Below are positions 10,354 through 21,839 of a stretch of DNA of 64,000 bases, piece by piece. Below the pieces are notes generated by a model, which worked only from the letters and a program-made list of their open reading frames with translations, had not been told where the DNA came from and did no database searches. Position 1 is the first letter of the stretch, and each line of letters starts with the position of its first letter. Source of the stretch: Medicago truncatula (Eukaryota > Streptophyta > Magnoliopsida > Fabales > Fabaceae); assembly GCF_003473485.1 (NCBI RefSeq), contig NC_053048.1, positions 42,218,755 to 42,282,754 of the forward strand, written 5' to 3'. The position numbers were made by a program, and so were the translations under genes.

Positions 10354-12343
10354 GAGTGAATCATCAACTTAGTCCCTGAATTATTACGGGTCGGCCAAAT
10401 TTGTCCCTCAATTATGCGAAATATCAATTTAATCCCTGAATTTGTTAATTGTCAATCAATTTAGTCCTTCTGGTCAAACGGGCCGTTAACGGGGCTGACG
10501 TGGTCGTTAACCTCTTACATGTCATACGCCACGTAGGCAGGGACTAATTTGGCCGATAATTCCAAACATTTTGAAGGACTAAATTGATTGATTTGTAGAT
10601 TTTTTTTTTAATTCTTCCCAAACAACTCTTTTCTTCCCCCAACGACTTTGTCTTCCCCAATTGTATAAAATTGGAACCCTAATTACACAATCTATAATCT
10701 ACATTCTAATATCACCTAAATTTCCTCCAATAATAAGTAGTCCAGTTCTTCCCCAATTCAAAAAACTTAAAACCCTAATTTTTTTTGTATTGAAGCTAAA
10801 ATCCCTAAAATTTCTTGAAGCAAAACGCTTGAAATTGAATCTGAAATGATGGGGGTGGGAATATGGGAAAGTCGAGCTTCATCTTCAAGCTGCAAATTTA
10901 ATGGTTATGAAAAGAGGTTGAAGATGATTCAGAAATGTAACCTTCAAATACATCCCCACATCATAATAAAAACCATCAAATAAGTCCCTGAATATTTTAA
11001 TCATATATCAAATTGATCCTTGAAATTACAGAACACACAAATTGAAACTGAAATATTACATAGGCAAAAGTCATAGGTAATAAGTCATAAGTCTGAGAAA
11101 TTACATAAGCAGGAGTTGGATGAGCTGCTGTAGGACCCCTCATTGATGTATTCTTAGGCCTATCAGCTGAAGGAATCGGTCCTCTAAGGCCATACCTCCT
11201 TGGTGCAACACTCTGAAATTTCAAATTCAATCAAATTAGTCCATAAAATCATAACAGATTCAATCATATCAGTCCTTCAATTAATATACTAATTGTTGCC
11301 CTTGCACACTCCCATACCACCCCTCTCAATTCATTATCCTTCCATTGTTTTGTGAAGTTCATCCATAGATGCATTGCACAATATCTATGTGGCACCCCTG
11401 ACATCACTTCTTGCATGACTGGAATCAAACCCTGCCAATTTTAACAATTACAGAATCAATATTCCCTGAATTATATCACTATCCATCAAAGTAGTTCCTG
11501 AATTATACTACTTACTATCAAAACAGTCCATGAATGATATTTCTAAATACCAACATAGTCCCTAAATTATATTAATAAATATCAAAATAGTCCCTGCATT
11601 ATTTTACTTACTATAACATCAGTTCTAAAACTATAACATTTTCAGCTATTACTATACATCAGTATGCATGCAAAAAAGGGACATAACATGAATGAGAAAA
11701 AGACTAAGATGGTTATTCATACCTTTTGCATGTGTGAGATGAAGTTCCATCCATTATGCTTATAATTTTCAAGATCTTTATGTAGTAATTCCAAAAACCA
11801 TTTTCAGTTATCTTTATTCTCCACATCCACAATGGCATAAGCAATGACATAAATCTGGTTATTTCCATCTTGTCCCACAGCAGACAAAAGTTGTCCTCCA
11901 TAATACCCCTTAAGAAAGCATCCATCTAACCCAATCAATGGAGATGATGATGATTTTGGAGGGGTGACAATGGAGAACGTTTTAGCGGGAAGGAGAAGAG
12001 TTAAGGATGTTTTTGATGTTTCTGAGTAAAATGTGAAGAAGGAGGAATATGTAATGCAGGGGCAAAATGGGAAAAGCACGAAAAAATTAAATTGAAAAAT
12101 GAAAAGTGAACTTTTTCCAAATCAATCAAATTCGTCCCTGAACACGTGGCTTCCTTCTTGCCACGCGTACAAGACAGCACAGCATGCAAGGCAACATGTC
12201 AGCATGGCTAACGGAGCCCGTTAACGGAGGGACCTTTTTGATGGACGTCTTATAAATTCAGGGATTAAATTGATATTTCGCATAATTGAGGGACGAATTT
12301 GGCTGACCCGTGAAAATTCGGGGACTAAATTGATGGTTCACTC
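10354..12343 (-). mobile_element. Mutator-like element (MULE), 1990 bp, with long TIRs
   Basis: Long terminal inverted repeats of about 200 bp begin gagtgaatcatcaactta at the left; the right end complements gagtgaaccatcaattta. Both arms carry the cacgt/taacgg-rich block common in legume elements. The exact 10-bp duplication tttttaaaag flanks it at 10344-10353 and 12344-12353. The interior carries decayed MULE transposase sequence on the minus strand. Confidence 0.9.
10997..12079 (-). pseudogene. decayed MULE transposase
   Basis: On the minus strand, about 12000-11804 encodes GLDGCFLKGYYGGQLLSAVG followed by IYVIAYAIVDVENKDN, the core of the plant MuDR-type transposase domain including its first catalytic Asp region. 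The next motif (WFLELL-like) lies in another frame, with further pieces (HNGWNFISHMQK) down to about 11720. At 11440-11283 the segment GVPHRYCAMHLWMNF and a WECA-like motif follow, and a basic PRRYGLRGPI tail lies at 11200-11000. Frameshifts and gaps show the gene is dead. Confidence 0.8.
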
Positions 12344-13035
12344 TTTTTAAAAGAAAGTGTGCCTGATGGTAATGAGGTTTGTTTCTATTTAATGTTTATT
12401 TTGATTGGAGGTTCGTTCTAGGCCACCAAAATTTCAAAAACGGCACTTAAATACCAAACTGAAAGTCGGGATGGTGCATGGCTGAATATGTCACAATCTA
12501 TTGTTAAGTTGCGAACACGTCACAACCGATATGGATACTTCAGTTGATAAGTTTGAGTGAACACCATAGAAAACCTATAAATTCTAAGACGGTTTGCAAA
12601 AACCAAAGAGAATAAAGTCTCTTTTTTTACTCGATAAAATTCAACCTCCATTTTATGAACAATTCATTATGATATATAGAGCCCTAGTCTCATTTGATTT
12701 AATGGACCCTAAATAATTCAAATTACTTACTAATAATAAAATCAAATTCAAATTATATATAGTTTTTTTTTGTGGTGTTTTGTTCGAACTTTGAATTTTT
12801 CATATATTATGTATTATCCTAAACAATCTTCTTATATATTAAAGTTGACAAGTAAGCTTATTGTTGCCCTAATTTTAACCTAACCCTAATGCCTTAATTT
12901 TACCGTTTTAACCCTAGCTCACACCTAATCTTCTCACACATCTCTCCCTTTTCTCTCACACCCGATCAACTCCACTCAGATTTTTCCAATCAGTCTAAAC
13001 TTAACCCCCAAAATTTTCATCTCCCACTCAATCCT

Positions 13036-13175
13036 ATCGCTTCTTGCTTCCGTCTCCGCCGTCATCTCTATCGCTTCCATCTCCGACGTCATCTCTATCG
13101 CTTCTTGCTTCCGTCTCCGCCGTCATCTCTATCGCTTCCATCTCCGACGTCATCTCTATCGCTTCCATCTCCGTC
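13036..13175 (+). repeat. 61-bp tandem repeat in CT-rich leader inside the Helitron
   Basis: A unit containing ctatcgcttcttgcttccg then ctatcgcttccatctccgac occurs twice with a 61-base period, plus a partial third copy. The region (12950-13330) looks like a 5' UTR or low-complexity leader. Its open frame is serine-rich with no domain, and the period is not a multiple of three, so it is unlikely to be selected as coding sequence. Confidence 0.8.
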
Positions 13176-14959
13176 GAGTTCAGTTTCCGCTGTCATTCTA
13201 CTCCATCGATCTCCACCGTTTTACTCCTCCGACGTCTCCTCCATCACGGATCTGAACTTTTAACGAACACTTCCTGTATCAGCCGCCACTTTGTCTCCTC
13301 CGGCAACGAGGTTCTTCTCATAGGTTCATCTCTCTATCTCTCTAATTTCTTATGCAATCACTAATTTGCCTTTTGATTTTGTGTTTTATCATCATAAATT
13401 TGTGTTTTCATGAAAGGAAAGCTACGAAAATGTTTATTATATATATATTGTGCTGTTTTGTATAAATGTTGCTATATGAAAATTGACAGATAGTTGTTTG
13501 CATAAACTACTTAAAGGTATGGAAAAATAAGCCTTAGAAATTTGTATGTATTTAATTTATTTTCTCTGTGTGTATTTGCTAAATTTCTAGGTAATCAACA
13601 TCAAACCCTTCAACAATTAATGGTGACTATAAAGTATACTCAAATTGCTGAGATTTTAGGAGCTGTAAATCCATTTGAGAGTTGGTTCTTGATAACAACC
13701 ATGAACCATTTTATGTGTTCTAATGTGGAGAGCAGAATATTGAATAGCTTCATCATGGTGAGTTTTGTTTAGTTGTAGTTTATGCAATAAGCTTCATTCA
13801 ATTGATTTTATGCCCATTTGGTAACCTAAACCTGTAAGCCCTGATTATATCTTGCTCATTTGAATATATGCTCATTTGATGATTGAATGACAGATGCAGA
13901 AACAGGGGAAGTGTGATTTCTTACCGAGGGATAATCATATTTACTCTTTAAATCTATAAAGTAAGTCAAATGCGAAATTAAAACATTAAATTATGTTTAA
14001 AGTATTTGTTGTTATTCTCTTTCTTTTGTTACGGCGATTTCTACTTGAAGGCTACAATATCAAATACCTATTTTTAAGTGATGACAGTAAGGCATTTTCT
14101 TCATTTCATTAATGATCTGAGGTCTGGTCTGCACTTTTCTTTATTGCAGTGTTTTAAATTACAGTGATACATATCCTAACATTAATATGCTTTCAATTCT
14201 CGGAAACTTTGATGCAGCAGCAGCATCGTAATGAAGGAGATGTTAGTGAGGGGTGTTGGTTGACTTGATTTCTTGGACTCAAAATCTGACGGATTGAAGA
14301 CGGTGGTGAAAGGGTGACTGTTCGATGTAGAAAATCAGTATGCGGGTTGCGAATGTTGTGTTCATTATTTTCTCAAAGGATTTACATGTAAGGAGTTACT
14401 TTTAACCTACTTTTAACCTTTTTTTTTTTTTTAAGTATATGATTCATGAACTTTGTTTTAATTACATCAGATTTCTTGAACCATTTATGTTTTTGAAATT
14501 TCTAATTAGCCCGTCACCCTACAAAGAGAAAGCTTTCTTTCTGTGTTTGTATTTTATTAATCAAAAATTGAGCTCTATAGTTGTTTGGAATCTGATTGTA
14601 GTGGATTTTCCGATGTTTGTGTGCAAGAGAACTATTTTTTTTTTTTGGTACAAGAGAACTATCTTTTTAGTTGAATGTGAAATGAAATTTATAATGAAAA
14701 GTTGGTCGAGAAAATAATGAATCAATACATTAAACTGTTCATTTGTTTAAATGTTAACAAGCTTCTCACTTCAGCTCCCATTCATTTATGTCAAAACCCA
14801 TATCAGTTGTTTCACTCTGATTGCCATTCGATTACAAGTGCTGAATCGCTCTTGCACTGCATTGTTTGAAGGTTATCTTAATTAGTAATGCTTATTTTAG
14901 TTTAATGATATCTCCGTATTACTACCATGCTAACTGATGCGATATTTTTTTTAATGCAC

Positions 14960-15730
14960 AACTCCATTGGATCAAAATCCGTTCACTGATCTCGATAAAT
15001 ATGTAAACGAACTCAGGGTGAAATATCGAACATACGCCATTGGTTTTCATGTTAATGATGTGTGTGTGTACTTTCTTTCTCTTTGATCTTTCATTATATT
15101 TTTGTTCTTTTTTAATGATGCTAACATTTCACTGTCATATAGGATGTTGTGTTATTGCCTCCTTTGTTGGTTGCTGATTTTGGTAATGATATCAATCACT
15201 ATGCAACATTGATTGATCCATGTAACAATCAATTTGATGTTGCGGTTGAAAAAGGAAAAGGTAGTATATATGCTAAACCTAAGGATTGTTCGCTTTGCGT
15301 GATTTCTATGATATCCGTTTCGGTGCTTGGATCACTATGGTATATGTTGGGTTGGGTCAGTTTGGAATAACCATCTGTCAACTCCCATTTTTTATTATAA
15401 CTTTTATAGACAAACTTACTTATTATTTCTATTTTTTCTTGATTGATAGAAGTTGGTCTACAATGGTTTTTGTGAATCTGCACTGGATAAAAGGACCACG
15501 GCTTTGGTTTTGATAGACGATTGTGGCAACAAGTGGAACTGCACTCTTTTTTTAGGATCTATATCGTACTGTCACAGGAAAATTGCTGGTGAGTGGAAAA
15601 AGATGATAGCTGCGCACAGAATTTGTGAAGTTGCACAAATCAAGTCGGGTGCTCTGATGGTTGGCAAAAATGAAATTGTTTACCTTGAATTCATCCCAAT
15701 TTTATGTCTCTGCATGCTACTGTTTTGTGT
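14960..15730 (+). pseudogene. B3-like (DNA-binding pseudobarrel) gene fragment captured by the Helitron
   Basis: Exon-like pieces are visible. About 14975-15058 reads DLDKYVNELRVKYRTYAIGF. About 15144-15370 reads LIDPCNNQFDVAVEKGKGSI then, in another frame, LRDFYDIRFGAWITMVYVG. About 15449-15730 reads LVLIDDCGNKWNCTL and KIAGEWKKMIAAHRI. The pattern of ligand-like strands, G(N)xW/F and GEWKxM is reminiscent of two consecutive plant B3 domains. A frameshift near 15270-15285 breaks the first domain, and no complete start-to-stop reading was found. An OB-fold family is an alternative; B3 is a recollection-based call. Confidence 0.45.
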
Positions 15731-15905
15731 GCAGGTGACTTTTCAAGGTGAATCTATTGCATTGTTCTTCCCTTTTTTGTTTTTATTTTATTTTCTTATA
15801 CCTTTTGTTCTTCTTAAATTTTGTCACTACCTATTAATTTTATATTTATGGAATCAGTGGAAAATTTATTTACTTTACTTTCATTCATCTTATATTTTAG
15901 GATGA

Positions 15906-18125
15906 CTTGAAATATACGTATGTGGTTATGTACTTCAACTCAATTGCCTTTCTTAGGGTCTTATGCAATTTACACTCATCACCAAATTTATCAGTTATGT
16001 ATATTGACTATGAATTCAAAAAAATGAAATAAATGGAGCACTTGATTTATTTATCATTGTTATTGAAAGCAATACAATAACTATAAAATAGTGTCATAAC
16101 AGAGAGTGAAGTAGTATATAGTAGTGATTTTAAAATTAGTATTGAAAAGTATAGCATTGCATTTAGAAAGTTGTATTCTTATGTGTAATATTAAAAAGTA
16201 AAGTTGTTTTTATAGGTAAAATATATGATCTGAATATTTAGCTTATGAATATTGTTTTGGCAGAAATGATTTCATTTTTTTCAAAGTTGGTTGTGCCGGC
16301 ACTATCTAGGTATGTAGTTTCAATCAAAATTGTGATGGCTGAAGGATTTTTTTTCTCTCTAAACGGATGGATATATGGTTTGACCATGGTCTTTCATTCA
16401 CTTATAAAAGCCATTCTCACTCTTTCTTTCTAAGTGTGTTAAAGTTTAATTATTTTGTATGTATTGATTTTCTGTTTCTCCTCAGATGAAACTTAAATTT
16501 TCATTGAACTTGCAGTAATGAATTGATGAATATATCTCAAATTGCACAGGTTAAATATTTTTCAGCTTGACTAAAACAAACCCTTTTCATGTGCTCATTT
16601 TAAGACATATTTCCTATGAACTTATGAAAGAGGAGGGTTGACTAAGTATTTCTCTAGAAAAAAGTGATTGTGGGTAGTAGTCATGATTTTTGAAGAACTT
16701 ATGACATTTAGTGTTCTCTCCATTTGATGATGGCCACCAACAATGGTCTAAATTTTTACTCATTATAACCTATTAGTCATAAATAGCAATTGCTCATGGG
16801 CACAATTCAGGGAACTAAGCTTTGAAGTTTTCATGAATATTGGTGTTGTTTTTGTGTGTTTAGTCTCTTTTTCTTTTTTGTCCTATTAACTATTTAGAAA
16901 TAATATTAGTTTTATGCAACAGGACTATGTGAAGTAAACATGAAGAATAGAGCAAATACAAGAAGAATTTCTTTCGGAAAATTTGTCCTACTGTATAGAA
17001 CTTCCTAATTATTAATTTCAGCATTAAGAGCTCTCCTTATAATGATTTATTGTTGTCAGTCTCCTTACCTAATGTTTTTATTGTTGCAGGCTTATTAATT
17101 TACATATCCAGCAGGTGCTAACAACTTCAAATAGGCACCATGGTTGTTAGTATAATTAAAGGATGGATTTAAGGTGTTTCAAGCTTGGAGAAATACTTTT
17201 CTTAGGAGTAGTGGTTTATGATGATTGACTGTGGAGTAACTTTGAGAGTAGAATTAGGAACTGAGCAGACAAAAAAAACCATCATTAAAGTTAGAAGTCC
17301 ATAATTTGTCTCTCAAAGTTACGATTTTTCTAACACAGTCAAACTATATATCAAAAGTAAAACTTTCCAGGCTCACAGGCAGAACGGAAAGTAGAAGATA
17401 AAAAACCAAAGCATCATGACAACAATAGTGCCTATTTGATCTTTTGTTAGCAACCATGCTTTATGCAAAGGTGCAGGGCACATGTAAAAGTGACGTTGCA
17501 TAAAAATGACAATGAGAAACAGTTCAACAAGCCTTTGATATCATGAGTGAAAAATGCGGTTGAAGTTTGATCAAAGTTCCAAGAGTGTGGCAGCAGATTT
17601 TGTCCTAAGAGATAGATTGTATTAGTGATAATGTTTGGCAATTGACAAGTGGTATTAGAAACTCAAGAAATGAGCTGATAGAAGTAGTCAAGGATTGTGT
17701 GTAGTGCTGCTAAATTTGAGAGTTTGTATGGCTAAAATATGTAATTTATACATTGAGAATAAGAAACAGAAAAATTGTACTTGATATAAATAAATTTAGT
17801 GAGGCTCGATCGTTTTTCTTTATCTTCTGATCAATAATAGTCTTTTCTCTTAAATATCTTAGTAAGTATTTTGTTTGGTTGTAACTAAAGTATTTGTTTT
17901 GATTCAAATTATTATTATCATGTCATTGAACATGAGTTTTTATTATGTTGTTTATTGTTTATTCTTTACGTAATTTTGGCCTATAAATAATAATCTTTGG
18001 TTTTTCGACTTCTTTTGTCATTTCATCATCTTACTCCATTCACAAAGATTTATAATAATGAGAGACAATATTATATAATGCAATGTTCATTTTTTTTTAA
18101 ATTGTTAACGAATGTTTTTCATCTC
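15906..18125. other. Helitron 3' half without recognisable genes
   Basis: AT-rich sequence with short open frames only; none carries a domain I recognise. It may hold further captured intron or UTR sequence. Confidence 0.5.
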
Positions 18126-18829
18126 ATAAAACCCGTGCGGCGCACGGGTTAGTAATCTAGTTAAGCTAAATTCACGGAACAATTTAGGTTATAGTTTTTT
18201 AAAAGAAAACATACACTAAATAGTATGAATACCTTACGATAATTCCAAAGGAAGAAAAACACAATAGCAAACACATTGACATAAGAAATTCCAATTTAGG
18301 AAATGACGTGAACCTCTCCAATACGCATGCAAATTAGAATGAGACAATTTCAAAATCTTGGACCAAGGTTAAACCATCGATCACTTTCAAATCACAAAAT
18401 GACTTAGACCAATTCCTAACAAAATTAATCGTGAGCTGTGAAATCCCACAATTAAATTTTTTTCACATGATCAATTCATAGTTGGAAATAAAAATAGAGT
18501 AATCAGGGGCGGGCAGACGTGGGTACATGTTTGTAGGGGCACCAGCCCATTTTGCACGTGAAGTCGTAGAAGCTTGATGTTACAATTAGTTGAGAGATAT
18601 TGCTGCCATATTAATTGAATTCATTGAATTATTTTTCTTTACAATATTAGATTCATTGACTTGAGATACGAGATAATCCATAACATAATCATATCATTAT
18701 TTATGCATTGTTTGAGGCTTTCCACCGTTTAACTCCTTTTTTACTTAATGACAAAGTTTAACCCGTTGTTATTTTAGTAAAAAATAAAAATAAAATAAAG
18801 ACTCGTAATCGTTATTGTGTTGCCTTGCT

Positions 18830-19475
18830 AGATAACTTTGTTTTACATGTATGGAAATATGACTTAGAGGATGATTATTTGGTAAAAGGAGTTTATCACT
18901 CCTTAAAAAGAGTTTATCACTTATTGACTCAATCAGAGTAACATATTCTTGCTCATTTCTTGGATATTATTTGAAACAAAGTTGTGCCTTTTAAAGATTT
19001 GTTATTTTTGTGAAGATTGTTGAATAAGAGGATTACAACGAAAGAAAACTTGATTCGTAGTGGAATTGCTCTCATAGGTTCAATGGTGAGTTCAAGAGGG
19101 TGTGGGAGGGATAAATCTATTATTCGTCTTTTTTTTTCTTTTTTCGACAAGAATTGTTCGTCTTTTATTGAAATGTGATTTTTTTGTTAGCATTTGGCTT
19201 CATGTTTTGCAATGGTTGAAAACTTGTAGTATGTTGTTTTTTGATGTATGTATGCATACTTTGCAATTTGACGGTTCACATTTATTTTGGAAGGACATTA
19301 GTCATTGTTTTTAAGGGATCTAGTTGGTTGGTTGTATATTTGCAAGGAGCGCGGTTCTTGGACTTTTTACAAGAATCATATGTCTCAAGAGCATTTACTT
19401 GATCATGTTAAACTTTTTTCTTAGTGGTGGCTGAAAGCTCATAAACCTAATTTATTTTTTTATTTTAATAATTGG
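18830..19475 (+). pseudogene. LINE remnant (reverse transcriptase C-terminal zf-RVT region)
   Basis: Translation across frames gives pieces in the order found in plant LINE polyproteins: WKYDLEDDYLVKGVYHSL, then VVPFKDLLFL, LNKRITTKENLIRSGI, FVSIWLHVLQWL, a segment HTLQFDGSHLF and finally LLDHVKLFSWWWLKAHKP. This is the zinc-finger region after the reverse transcriptase, with at least two stops and frameshifts. The upstream reverse transcriptase and endonuclease are absent, so it is a 5'-truncated dead copy. Confidence 0.75.
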
Positions 19476-19479
19476 CAGT

Positions 19480-20940
19480 TCATCCTCATATAATGATATG
19501 ATCAAATGCAACACTTATTTTGTGACAAAGTAAAATTCATTCAATATGCCTCCCTCCCACCTCCCTCCCTCTCATCTTAGGTGTATGGATTTCTTTGAGG
19601 TGTGTTGCGGAATTATAAATTTTCTTCAAAGGGAGTATTGTAAATTTGTATCCCAACACGAGGATGCACCCTTTGAAGACTCGTCCACTCATGCAGGGGA
19701 CCCGTATACCAACTCATATTCCCTTACATAGTACTCCCTCTATTCTTACTGAAGCAAATTAATTAGCTAATTAACATCAATTCATAATTCATCCATGTGA
19801 CACAAAAGGTAAGACCTCTCTCTCTATCTAAAATGTATAATAATCATGATGATGATTTTTTTTGAGTAAATATTTATCATGATGATTAATCATTGCATAA
19901 TACATATTATCACATGTGTCTTTTAAATATTGGACTTATATTTGTTATCAACTAGTGAGGTACAGAAAAAGTTCAAACACTAATCACCCTTTTCTTTCTT
20001 GTGAGTATATTCTTTCAATTGAAAAGAAACAATGGACTACTCGAAGAATGTTGGTGATTTCCGAAATAATGAAATTACTTTAGAATCAAAAGTTATAGGT
20101 TTTTATGAGAATTATTTATATATATTGGAATCTTTGACAAATGGATATTTAATGAATCATAACATTGATTCAAGTGTATATAATCATAACCTTTGATAAA
20201 TGGGTGCTTAATGAACCAAATCGTTGAATCAAGTCAAAGAGACATTTTCTCTCATTTTGAAGGGTCATATAATGCACCATATATGCTTGACATTTGGGCA
20301 TTAATTTGGACACAACACAATACAAGAATTTTGTCACATTAACAACATAATTCTCTTACTATAAACCATCCATCAATTCTCTAATGCATGAGTGAATTGC
20401 TGGAACCATAAATCTATAAAATACTGTTAGGAGTTACTCTTGATGTGGTTGTGCAATACACATCATGGAACTCATAGTATCCTGAAGAGGATTCGCTGGT
20501 CATTCCTATTGCATCCAATATACAATTATTGGTGGGGGCGAATTGAACCTAAAGGTTAGTGTGGTAACCCCATGCGCTTTGAGTTTTACATGCTTAACCA
20601 TTAAACTTTCCATGTTTCAAGTGCAGGAACCTCTTCCCATCAATCAAGTTATATAACAAATAGCACCAAATTGTTTTCCACCTCTGACCACATTGAATTT
20701 AGTTGATGTATCGAGTATATGTTTAGTTGTGTGGTAATAAAAATTGATTATGATTAGTCGACGGTAAAGTGAAATTTTTTTTTGGATATAAATTCAAGTA
20801 AAATCAGTTGAACTAAAAAAAATTAGGCTTTGTTCCTCTTTGTAATCCAAAAAAGAAAATAGTTGAACAATAAATTTGCATGCAAAAACCAATTTTAAAA
20901 TAAAGATTCCAATTAAATGCACATTTGATATCACACCAGC
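19480..20940. other. intergenic DNA upstream of CER1-like copy 1
   Basis: No gene is supported. Short open frames such as that at 19546-19731 show no domain. A block at 20671-20708 is conserved upstream of all three CER1-like genes and is listed separately. Confidence 0.5.
20671..20708 (+). promoter_or_regulatory. conserved upstream block of CER1-like copy 1
   Basis: The phrase ending in ttgaatttagttgatg, preceded by cctctgaccaca, recurs before copy 2 (36695-36731) and copy 3 (45028-45058) in the same orientation. Here it is about 1.1 kb before the ATG. It may be a regulatory element or only a leftover of the duplication; no known cis-motif is claimed. Confidence 0.45.
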
Positions 20941-20946
20941 TTTGTT

Positions 20947-21067
20947 ATATAGTGTTGACTTCAGCAAAAAAATCATTTTCATATAGAATTTTCCTTTTAT
21001 TTTTTACAAAATCATGGTTGAGCGTGATTCTAACAAGGAAAATTCTATGGTGAAGTCAACACTATAG
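20947..21067. mobile_element. 120-bp MITE
   Basis: The ends are inverted repeats: tatagtgttgacttca on the left and tgaagtcaacactata on the right, with inner arms tagaattttcctt and aaggaaaattcta. It lies in the upstream region of CER1-like copy 1. Confidence 0.75.
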
Positions 21068-21790
21068 CATCAAAAGTGTAGTGAGTAGCACCCCATTGTT
21101 TGTACGATGGAATCAAAAGTTTCTGTCCCCATAGTATCACCAATTCATCAGATTAACAAGACTGCATTACTAGATGTAACACTTACCTTGTTTTAAGTGT
21201 AACACCCCAGAAAATGTAACACTTAAGACTATCTCATAATATCATCAACTATATTTGCATGTTAAAGATGTCAACGATAAAATAGTACATTTAAGTCCAA
21301 GATGTTGCAAGCATTACTAGATGAATCACTATTGATCATTAATCAGCAATCAACAATTTAAAAATGAATCGAACATTAAGATCAAAATTAACTTTTTCAA
21401 AAAAGTCAGTTTCCTGACTGCACCTTAGAAGCTCCCAAAATAAAATTGGTAAATTTTGAACCTGATATGTCGACTACAAATTTTATTGATATTTAATTCT
21501 TATATCAAAAGTAAAAGTGAAATTATTTTATCGATCAAACAGGAATGAAAAGATACTGAACCTAACCATCCTCGATGAGCCAGCTAAACACTATTTTTAA
21601 GTCAACAAAAAAATCCAATGAAGTAAACATGATTGTTCATATTCAATCATTCAAGCACAGTATAAAAAAAATACTAGCTTGCTGTCCATATTTATGAATG
21701 CCGCTATCAATATATTCCCTTTTAGGTGAACAATTTTGCAAATCCAAGTCCTTTAAAAAAATAATAAAAAAATTGCAAATCCAAACACTA

Positions 21791-21796
21791 TATAAA
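21791..21796 (+). promoter_or_regulatory. TATA box of CER1-like copy 1
   Basis: TATAAA lies 49 bases before the ATG, within a block (tataaagagctttcc then catatgct) shared with copy 3. The position implies a very short 5' UTR of about 20 bases (inference). Confidence 0.7.
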
Positions 21797-21839
21797 GAGC
21801 TTTCCATATGCTATGATATCATCATCACAAACTCATAAT

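Larger units (their letters stand above)
12826..18160 (+). mobile_element. Helitron with both termini, 5335 bp
   Basis: The 5' end reads A|TCTTCTTATATATTAAAG, close to the plant Helitron consensus. The 3' end has a perfect 19-base inverted repeat at 18131-18149 (acccgtgcg-g-cgcacgggt), then seven bases, then CTAG|T. Insertion between A (12825) and T (18161) without a target duplication is the Helitron hallmark. I see no RepHel helicase, so the element is non-autonomous. It carries a CT-rich gene-like leader with a 61-bp tandem repeat and a B3-like gene fragment, which suggests gene capture. Confidence 0.85.

Noticed and set aside
13044..13364. Serine-rich small protein
   Set aside because: The frame is a product of CT-rich sequence and a 61-base repeat whose period is not a multiple of three, so the repeat shifts frame. 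No domain is visible.
18480..18560. Recognisable gene in the GC-richer patch (ggggcgggcagacgtgg)
   Set aside because: No open frame is supported. The short gtaggggcaccagccca phrase looks like an old repeat fragment, too short to classify.
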